From the NCBI GenBank assembly GCA_016783345.1, contig JADHWT010000036.1, forward strand, positions 1 to 11,501: DNA of 11,501 nt. The letters run 5' to 3'. The notes under the pieces were generated by a model. It was given only the letters and a program-made list of their open reading frames with translations, was not told where the DNA came from and did not search any database. Below, one piece after another: positions 6,455 through 11,501 of the stretch. Positions within the stretch are counted from its first letter, which is position 1. Each line of letters begins with the position of its first letter. This DNA comes from Candidatus Omnitrophota bacterium (GTDB lineage Bacteria > NPL-UPA2 > BS750m-G34). The translations under genes and the position numbers were made by a program.

Positions 6455-7393
6455 ATGCCTGATCATATTCTTTACGTTCTCACCGGGCCGACGGGGATAG
6501 GGAAGTCGCTATGTGCGGTTACTTTGGCTAAACGCCATAATGGTGAGATTATTTCTGCGGATTCCAGGCAGATTTATAAATATATGGATATCGGGACGGA
6601 TAAGCCGGGTGAAGAGGAGAGGAAGCAAGTCCCGCATCATCTTATAGACCTTTTTTCACCTGAAGAAATAGTCAATGCCGGCAGATTTGCTGAGCTTGTG
6701 GACAAGACTATGCGGGATATATGGGGAAGGGGAAAGAAGGCATTTTTAGTTGGCGGGAGCGGGTTATATATACGCGCCGGCCTTAAAGGGATTTTTGAGG
6801 GCCCGGGGAGGGATGAGGCAGTCCGGGAAAAACTGGAACAAGAGGCAGAGAAATTTGGTTCGCAGGGGCTTTATGAGAGGCTGATGAAGGTTGATCCGAA
6901 ATGCGCGGAGAAAATTCATCCTAATGACAAACGAAGGATTATCAGGGGGCTTGAGGTCTATACTGTTACAGGGAAGAAGATATCAGAGTGGCAGAAGGAA
7001 ACACCTGCTTGCGATTTTATAACGATTATGGTCTGCCTTTATCAAAATATGGAAGACCTCTACCAAAAAATTGAGGCAAGGGTTGATGAGATGGTTGCAA
7101 AAGGGTTAGTAGATGAAGTGAAGGGGCTTGTAGAAAAAGGCCTTGGAGAGAGTTCTGTTCTAAAGAATACTATTGGGTATAAGGAGATATTGGGGTATAT
7201 AAACGGGGAAATGAGTTTAGGCGAGGCAATAATACTTCTTAAGAAGAACTCGCGCAGGCTTGCAAAAGGACAGATGACATGGTTTAGAGGCGAGAAGAGT
7301 GTAAAGTGGGTTGAGGTGAAGAAAAAAGAACGTGAGGAGGAGGTTCTGGATAAGATAGAAAAGACATTTGAATTAAATGGTGTCTGTCACTAA
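6455..7393 (+). CDS. miaA: tRNA dimethylallyltransferase MiaA
   Basis: MiaA moves a dimethylallyl group from DMAPP to N6 of A37 in tRNAs reading UNN codons; MiaB, encoded upstream in the same array, then methylthiolates the product. The P-loop is GPTGIGKS at 11-18, followed by ISADSRQIYKYMDIGTDKP with the likely catalytic D36, PHHLIDLFSP, FLVGGSGLYI, KRRIIRGLEVY and the C-terminal RLAKGQMTWFRG. At 312 aa it is full length. The start has a weak AAAAGG upstream and a spacing of 5 nt from mutL. The last five residues (NGVCH) and the stop are encoded by repeat copy C, so the native C-terminus may have been altered, away from the active site. Confidence 0.97.
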   Translation: MPDHILYVLTGPTGIGKSLCAVTLAKRHNGEIISADSRQIYKYMDIGTDKPGEEERKQVPHHLIDLFSPEEIVNAGRFAELVDKTMRDIWGRGKKAFLVGGSGLYIRAGLKGIFEGPGRDEAVREKLEQEAEKFGSQGLYERLMKVDPKCAEKIHPNDKRRIIRGLEVYTVTGKKISEWQKETPACDFITIMVCLYQNMEDLYQKIEARVDEMVAKGLVDEVKGLVEKGLGESSVLKNTIGYKEILGYINGEMSLGEAIILLKKNSRRLAKGQMTWFRGEKSVKWVEVKKKEREEEVLDKIEKTFELNGVCH

Positions 7394-7397
7394 TTTA
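7374..7397 (+). repeat. Family 1 repeat copy C at the miaA/hflX junction
   Basis: AAATGGTGTCTGTCACTA (7375-7392) is identical to copies A and B. The outer arms are TAAAT and ATTTA instead of AAAAT and ATTTT, so the outermost pair has changed on both sides and can still pair; one A is bulged. It encodes the end of MiaA and its TAA, and runs into the hflX ATG at 7397. Confidence 0.88.
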
Positions 7398-8641
7398 TGA
7401 GCGAAAAATGTTGTCTCGTTATTCCGCAGATAAAAGGTAAAAGAAGCTGGGATAGCGAGGATTTAATCAGGGAGTTAAGACTGCTTACAAGGACAGCCAG
7501 GGGAGAGGTAAGAGATATTTTTACTGTAAATATCGAGAATATAACTTCTAATTATTATATCGGCAGGGGGAAGTTAGATGAAATAGCCCGGACGTGCTGT
7601 GAGAAAGGGATAAACGCGGTAATCTTTAACAACAATCTAACCCCGGCCCAGCAGAGAAATATCGAAGATGTGCTGGGGATAAAGGTTATTGACCGGACCC
7701 AGCTTATTTTGGATATATTCGCCCATCGGGCGCGGACAAGTGAAGGAAAGATTCAGGTGGAACTGGCGCAATTAAATTATTTGCTTCCAAGACTTACAGG
7801 AAAGGGTATATTGCTTTCCCGTCTTGGCGGCGGGATCGGAACAAGCGGGCCCGGAGAGACTAAGTTAGAGGTAGACAGGCGGCGTATCAGGCAGCGCATT
7901 ACAAACCTTAAGCAGGAAATTAAAGATGTTGCCAGGAGGCGGGAGGTTGAGAGAAAAGGCAGAAAGCAGAGTAAGATTCCGCATATTGCTGTGGTCGGTT
8001 ATACAAATGCCGGTAAATCTACATTAGTAAATTCTCTCTCCGGCTCAGATATATTTGTGGAAGATAAACTCTTTGCGACCTTAGACACAACTACGCGAAG
8101 CGTTAAACTGTCCAACGACCGCAAGGCACTCATGACAGATACTGTCGGTTTTATAAGGGACCTGCCTCCTTATCTTATAGCAGCATTCCGCGCTACTATG
8201 GAAGAGATTGTAGAAGCGGATTTTATAGTTCATCTTTTAGATATAAGTCACCCAAAGGCGAAAGAGATGGAGACTATTACGCGTGGGTTTCTGGGAGAGA
8301 TTGGCGCGGGCGAAAAGAAGGTGCTCCTTGTGCTTAATAAGATAGATCGGCTCAATGAAGGGGAGAGGAGAAGGGCCCTTCGAGAATATAGCGATGGAGC
8401 GCCTGTATCTGCTATGACCAAAGAGGGGCTTAAGGAACTCTGTCTGCGGTTGATGCATTTAGTAGGGGATGATAGAGAATCTATAAAGGCGGCTATCCCT
8501 CAGAAAGAAGGACGTATCTTATGGGAAATTCATGAAGAAGGTGGTATACTTAGTAAGGCGTATAAGGACGGAAAGGTTATTATTACAGCCAGGGTGAGTC
8601 CACCCCTTATGGAGAGATTAAAATCTTATAAGATAAAATGA
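7397..8641 (+). CDS. hflX: Ribosome-associated GTPase HflX
   Basis: HflX binds the 50S subunit and splits or rescues stalled ribosomes under stress. The 414-aa protein has the N-terminal HflX domain with YYIGRGKLDEIA and LTPAQQRNIEDVLGIKVIDRTQLILDIFAHRA, then the family signature GGIGTSGPGETKLEVDRRRI. The GTPase domain has G1 GYTNAGKS at 201-208, a TLDTT G2 region, G3 DTVGF, G4 NKID and G5 SAMT. The miaA-hflX order is common in bacteria, but hfq, which often lies between them, is absent. The ATG follows a repeat hairpin, 3 nt after the miaA stop, with no Shine-Dalgarno. The stop overlaps the pgsA start (ATGA). Confidence 0.97.
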   Translation: MSEKCCLVIPQIKGKRSWDSEDLIRELRLLTRTARGEVRDIFTVNIENITSNYYIGRGKLDEIARTCCEKGINAVIFNNNLTPAQQRNIEDVLGIKVIDRTQLILDIFAHRARTSEGKIQVELAQLNYLLPRLTGKGILLSRLGGGIGTSGPGETKLEVDRRRIRQRITNLKQEIKDVARRREVERKGRKQSKIPHIAVVGYTNAGKSTLVNSLSGSDIFVEDKLFATLDTTTRSVKLSNDRKALMTDTVGFIRDLPPYLIAAFRATMEEIVEADFIVHLLDISHPKAKEMETITRGFLGEIGAGEKKVLLVLNKIDRLNEGERRRALREYSDGAPVSAMTKEGLKELCLRLMHLVGDDRESIKAAIPQKEGRILWEIHEEGGILSKAYKDGKVIITARVSPPLMERLKSYKIK

Positions 8642-9204
8642 ATTTGCCTAATTTTCTAACAATCCTGCGGATACTCCTTATCCCGTGTTTTCTGGGCTTT
8701 ATGCTCTATTATAAACCTGGAGAAAATGAATTCAGGACAGTTGCCCTTTTTGTCTTTTTGCTGGCGGTATTTACTGATGCCCTTGATGGATTTCTTGCCC
8801 GCATCCGGCATCAGAAGACAAAACTTGGCTCTTTTCTGGATCCCATCGCGGACAAACTCCTTTTGATAACCGCCTATCTTGTCCTGACATTAAATACAGG
8901 GCTTTCAGTGAGACTGCCTATGTGGCTTACGATTGTTGTTATAAGCCGTGATATAATAATTATTTTTGGTGTAGTATTGATTCTTTTAATAGCAGGAGAT
9001 ATAAAGATAAGGCCTACGCCTTCCGGGAAGATAACCACCTTTTTTCAAATGGTAACTATCATCGCCACCTTTATGGTTTTACCTCTTAATTTTCTTAATT
9101 TTATCTGGACACTGACAATAATTGTAACTATCATATCAGGTATTGAATACATATATAAAGGAATTGGTATATTAAACAGGCAGGTTAATGGAAAAGCAAC
9201 TTAA
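8638..9204 (+). CDS. pgsA: CDP-diacylglycerol-glycerol-3-phosphate 3-phosphatidyltransferase
   Basis: This inner-membrane enzyme makes phosphatidylglycerol phosphate from CDP-diacylglycerol and glycerol 3-phosphate, the committed step to phosphatidylglycerol. It is 188 aa and starts MNLPNFLTILRILLIP, the usual PgsA opening. The CDP-alcohol phosphatidyltransferase motif D(x)2DG(x)2AR(x)8G(x)3D(x)3D is complete, from D47 to D72. Several hydrophobic segments are visible, including residues ~10-25, ~35-45, ~75-88, ~92-121 and ~135-168. The start overlaps the hflX stop by 4 nt, and its 3' end overlaps der by 17 nt. Another CDP-alcohol transferase specificity is possible, but the N-terminus and length favour PgsA. 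Confidence 0.92.
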   Translation: MNLPNFLTILRILLIPCFLGFMLYYKPGENEFRTVALFVFLLAVFTDALDGFLARIRHQKTKLGSFLDPIADKLLLITAYLVLTLNTGLSVRLPMWLTIVVISRDIIIIFGVVLILLIAGDIKIRPTPSGKITTFFQMVTIIATFMVLPLNFLNFIWTLTIIVTIISGIEYIYKGIGILNRQVNGKAT

Positions 9205-10549
9205 GCAGAATATAACGACTGTGGCTATAATAGGCAGGCCAAATGTCGGGAAGTCTTTTCTATTTAACCGTTTCGCCGGGAAGGCAGTTAGTCTGGTAGA
9301 TGCTGAGCCGGGTGTAACAAGGGACAGGTTGTATGCTGAGGTGAGATGTGGGGATAAAATATTCTATCTTGTAGATACCGGAGGGTTTTACCCTGGCGGC
9401 GGAGAAGGCATGGATTCTATGATAAAGAATCAGGTTGAGTTCAGCATTAAAGAGGCAGGTGTAATTGTATGGGTCCTGGATGCAAAGGACGGTGTTACTC
9501 CTGTAGATGAAGATATAGCTTTAAAACTACGGCCTGTTAAAAAACCGATAATTCTAGCTGTAAATAAGGCAGATAATATTTCCCGGATGGAAGATACAGG
9601 TGATTTTTATAGGCTCGGGTTCGGGGAGCCTATTTCTATTTCTGCGCTGCATGGTTTAAATACAGATGTACTTTTAGATAAGATTATCACCTATGTGCCT
9701 GAGAGTGAGATTAAGGCCGGTGAGGAAAGTATATGGATATCAGTGGTAGGCAGGCCAAATGTCGGGAAGTCTTCTTTTATCAATTCCCTGCTTAATGATA
9801 ACAGGGTTATAGTCGATAAAGAGCCAGGGACGACGCGAGGCGTAATACCAATACCATTTTCATTTGAGGAGAGACAGTTTACCCTTCTGGATACCTCCGG
9901 GCTTAGAAAAAAGAACAAGGTCTATACGGATCTGGAGCAGAAGATGTCGGTATGGACGAGGCGAGTTATCCGTCGTTCTCATGTATCTATTTTATTATTA
10001 GATGCACAGGACGGTGTGACAAGCCAGGATGCCAGGATCAGTGATTATATCTGGGAAAATAGCGGGAACATGGTTATTGCCTTTAATAAGTGCGATTTAC
10101 TTAAAGGCGATGATAAGGTCAGACGAAAATATATAGATTTTTTGCATAAAAGGATACGTGTGTCCAATTTTTGTCCTGTCCTGTTTATTTCAGCGCTTTT
10201 CGGGCAGGATGTATTCACAACAATTTCTACAGCTAAAGATGTATTCAATCACAGCCGCATGCGAGTGAAGACCAATGTTCTCAACAAGGTTATTGAAGAG
10301 ACCGTCAAAAAGCATCAGGCCGCATATGCTAAGGGAAAGCATCTTAAGATTTTATATGCTACCCAGGCAAGTGTTGAACCGCCTTCATTTGTATTTTTTG
10401 TAAATGATGCCAGCCTTGTTAAAGAAAATTACAAGCGGTATCTAACGAAGGTTATCTATAGCCATTTTGATTTTAGCGGCACACCTATTCAGATATTTTT
10501 TAGAACTCGAAAAAGAAGGAAATTTTACGCTGATGGATATTCTCCTTAG
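9188..10549 (+). CDS. der: Ribosome assembly GTPase Der (EngA)
   Basis: Der has two GTPase domains in tandem and acts in 50S subunit maturation. Domain 1 has G1 GRPNVGKS at 16-23, PGVTRD, G3 DTGG, G4 NKAD and G5 SAL. Domain 2 has G1 GRPNVGKS at 188-195, PGTTRG, G3 DTSGLRKK, G4 NKCD and G5 SAL. A C-terminal KH-like domain ends RTRKRRKFYADGYSP. Length is 453 aa, as expected. In domain 1 the residue after the P-loop Ser is Phe (GKSFLFN) where Thr is usual. Both P-loops are encoded by an identical 27-nt stretch (9231-9257 and 9747-9773). The start overlaps pgsA by 17 nt with a weak GGCAGG upstream; the end overlaps plsY by 17 nt. Confidence 0.97.
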   Translation: MEKQLKQNITTVAIIGRPNVGKSFLFNRFAGKAVSLVDAEPGVTRDRLYAEVRCGDKIFYLVDTGGFYPGGGEGMDSMIKNQVEFSIKEAGVIVWVLDAKDGVTPVDEDIALKLRPVKKPIILAVNKADNISRMEDTGDFYRLGFGEPISISALHGLNTDVLLDKIITYVPESEIKAGEESIWISVVGRPNVGKSSFINSLLNDNRVIVDKEPGTTRGVIPIPFSFEERQFTLLDTSGLRKKNKVYTDLEQKMSVWTRRVIRRSHVSILLLDAQDGVTSQDARISDYIWENSGNMVIAFNKCDLLKGDDKVRRKYIDFLHKRIRVSNFCPVLFISALFGQDVFTTISTAKDVFNHSRMRVKTNVLNKVIEETVKKHQAAYAKGKHLKILYATQASVEPPSFVFFVNDASLVKENYKRYLTKVIYSHFDFSGTPIQIFFRTRKRRKFYADGYSP

Positions 10550-11120
10550 TTATTTAGTCGGGGCAATACCGACGGGGTATCTCTTCGGGAGATTGTTCAA
10601 TGGGATAGATATCCGTCAATATGGCAGCGGCAATATCGGCGCAACAAATGTCTGGCGGGTGCTCGGGAAAAAGATAGGGACAGTTACGCTAGTACTCGAT
10701 ATATTGAAAGGGCTTGTGGCAGTTACGCTTATCGCGCATTTTTTCTCCGCCACACCCTTTATCTGCGGTCTTGCAGCTATCCTCGGACATAATTTTCCGG
10801 TTTATCTAAAATTTCGCGGGGGTAAAGGCGTGGCAACCAGTGTAGGGGTGGTCCTGGGGCTGGCTCCCAGCGTAGTGGGCGCGGCATTTTTTATATGGAC
10901 AGGGGTTTTGTTTTTAACGAGGTATGTCTCTTTAGCCTCAATAATAGCCGGATTATCCTTGCCAATCCTTTCTATTTTGTTCGGCAAGCCTTGCGAGCTG
11001 CGCTGGTTTTTTCTGGCCATGGGCGCTCTTGTTGTAATTCAGCACAGGGCCAATATAAAGAGACTTTTTAAGGGGGAGGAGAAGAAATTTTTTACCCGGC
11101 CCGCGCATCGAAATATTTGA
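10533..11120 (+). CDS. plsY: Acyl-phosphate:glycerol-3-phosphate acyltransferase PlsY
   Basis: This membrane enzyme acylates glycerol 3-phosphate using acyl phosphate, the first step of phospholipid synthesis, feeding the pathway that PgsA ends. The 195-aa protein has the three cytoplasmic PlsY motifs: SGNIGATNVWRVLGKKIG, GHNFPVYLKFRGGKGVATSVG and the later RYVSLASI segment. Hydrophobic helices separate them. I chose ATG 10533 over the upstream ATG at 10467 because MDILLSYLVGAIPTGYLFG is the normal N-terminus, and an AAGGA lies 12 nt upstream at 10516-10520. It overlaps der by 17 nt. The stop TGA (11118-11120) lies inside the -35 box of the next promoter. Confidence 0.95.
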   Translation: MDILLSYLVGAIPTGYLFGRLFNGIDIRQYGSGNIGATNVWRVLGKKIGTVTLVLDILKGLVAVTLIAHFFSATPFICGLAAILGHNFPVYLKFRGGKGVATSVGVVLGLAPSVVGAAFFIWTGVLFLTRYVSLASIIAGLSLPILSILFGKPCELRWFFLAMGALVVIQHRANIKRLFKGEEKKFFTRPAHRNI

Positions 11121-11145
11121 CATAGAGAGGGCCCCGCTATATAAT
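11117..11145 (+). promoter_or_regulatory. Perfect-consensus sigma70-type promoter
   Basis: TTGACA (11117-11122) and TATAAT (11140-11145) are both exact consensus hexamers with the optimal 17-nt spacer. The -35 box overlaps the plsY stop. Transcription would be expected to start near 11152, leaving a leader of only about a dozen nucleotides that is almost entirely the ribosome binding site. Confidence 0.85.
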
Positions 11146-11153
11146 AAATAAAA

Positions 11154-11159
11154 AAGGAG
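11154..11159 (+). promoter_or_regulatory. Strong ribosome binding site of the last gene
   Basis: AAGGAG lies 5 nt before ATG 11165. It is one of the two clearest Shine-Dalgarno sequences in the window (the other precedes mutL), and fits a gene transcribed on its own rather than coupled. Confidence 0.85.
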
Positions 11160-11164
11160 CTAAA

Positions 11165-11501
11165 ATGGAAAGATTCAGTAAAGACGGCCGATTGATTGTG
11201 CCTTTAGGCAAAAAAGAAAAAGACAAGACAAAGGAAGCTAAAGTCAGGTATGTCATAAATGAGGCATACTGTCCAAAAGGATGTAATATAATAGATAAAG
11301 AGCACGAGATAAATGGATTCCCCGGTTTGCGGATTAAATTTAAAAGGCCCGGAATGGAGGGGGAGTTTGTCCTCTCTGCAATAGAAGGAGATTTTGATAA
11401 GATTATCCTGTCAGGGAAGTTAGAAGACAGGGTAAAGGATGAACTCTATTGCCCGCATTGCGGCGCTATGTTTGAAACGCTTGTTAATTGTAATTGCAAA
11501 T
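11165..11501 (+). CDS. Cysteine-rich, zinc-ribbon-like protein of unknown function (partial, 3' end outside window)
   Basis: The first 112 residues are visible and the frame is open to the edge. The sequence starts MERFSKDGRLIVPLGKKEK and then is highly charged. Cysteines come in close pairs: C36 and C40 in YCPKGCN, C96 and C99 in YCPHCGA, and C109 and C111 in NCNCK. CPKGC and CPHCG look like zinc-ribbon knuckles, but I do not recognise the family. There is no signal peptide or membrane segment in the visible part, so a soluble cytoplasmic protein is likely. The gene is separated from plsY by 44 nt holding its own strong promoter and ribosome binding site, so it probably starts an independent, well-expressed unit. 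Confidence 0.8.
   Translation, partial: MERFSKDGRLIVPLGKKEKDKTKEAKVRYVINEAYCPKGCNIIDKEHEINGFPGLRIKFKRPGMEGEFVLSAIEGDFDKIILSGKLEDRVKDELYCPHCGAMFETLVNCNCK

Noticed and set aside
8134..8146. GACAGATACTGTC palindrome in hflX as a family 1 copy
   Set aside because: It encodes the conserved G3 region TDTVGF and lacks the flanking arms of family 1.
10467..10532. Upstream ATG as start of plsY
   Set aside because: It would overlap der by 83 nt and add residues not seen in PlsY; MDILLSYLVGAIPTGYLFG at 10533 matches the family.
10681..10729. 10-nt direct repeat CAGTTACGCT in plsY
   Set aside because: It is short, encodes similar hydrophobic membrane residues, and chance or codon reuse is sufficient explanation.

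Overview
This 11.5 kb window looks like bacterial chromosome carrying housekeeping genes. Every gene I can support lies on the + strand: the end of an unrecognised gene, then miaB, a YacP/Rae1-type NYN nuclease gene, mutS, mutL, miaA, hflX, pgsA, der, plsY, and the start of a small cysteine-rich gene that runs off the right edge. From miaB to plsY the genes abut or overlap by up to 17 nt, which fits one long, translationally coupled operon. The coding strand is rich in A and G. The packed mixture of DNA repair, tRNA modification, ribosome-associated GTPases and phospholipid synthesis suggests an uncultured anaerobic lineage, Omnitrophota-like as a guess. I cannot assign taxonomy from sequence alone.

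Layout. At 1-2109 are a partial gene, MiaB (tRNA ms2i6A methylthiotransferase) and the NYN protein. At 2141-6449 are MutS and an endonuclease-type MutL with the DQHA(X)2E(X)4E motif, so repair here is of the MutH-independent kind. At 6455-8641 are MiaA, which makes the i6A substrate for MiaB, and the ribosome-binding GTPase HflX. At 8638-11120 are PgsA, Der and PlsY: two phospholipid enzymes around a ribosome-assembly GTPase. After plsY a perfect-consensus sigma70-type promoter (TTGACA, 17 nt, TATAAT), whose -35 box contains the plsY stop codon, starts a new unit with a strong ribosome binding site.

The most unusual content is a set of short repeated or palindromic sequences scattered through the first 7.4 kb, inside or exactly at the ends of the conserved genes. 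I see two families. Family 1 has a GACAG core between complementary arms; its copies lie inside miaB, at the miaB/NYN, NYN/mutS and miaA/hflX junctions, and supply the C-terminal residues and stop codons of MiaB and MiaA. Family 2 has the core AGGCGAAGCCATCC followed by GGGTA; its three copies sit in mutS (reverse orientation), at the mutS/mutL junction, and inside mutL. The mutS and mutL internal copies appear to be in-frame insertions of about 11 codons into otherwise conserved proteins, read in different frames and orientations. In addition, the miaB 5' end carries two back-to-back hairpins, one a perfect 16-bp palindrome. This resembles the Rickettsia palindromic elements that insert in frame into genes, but the sequences here are different. 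No transposase is present in the window, and no repeats of either family were seen from hflX onward.

No tRNA, rRNA, CRISPR array, insertion sequence or phage gene was seen, and no gap between genes exceeds 50 nt.
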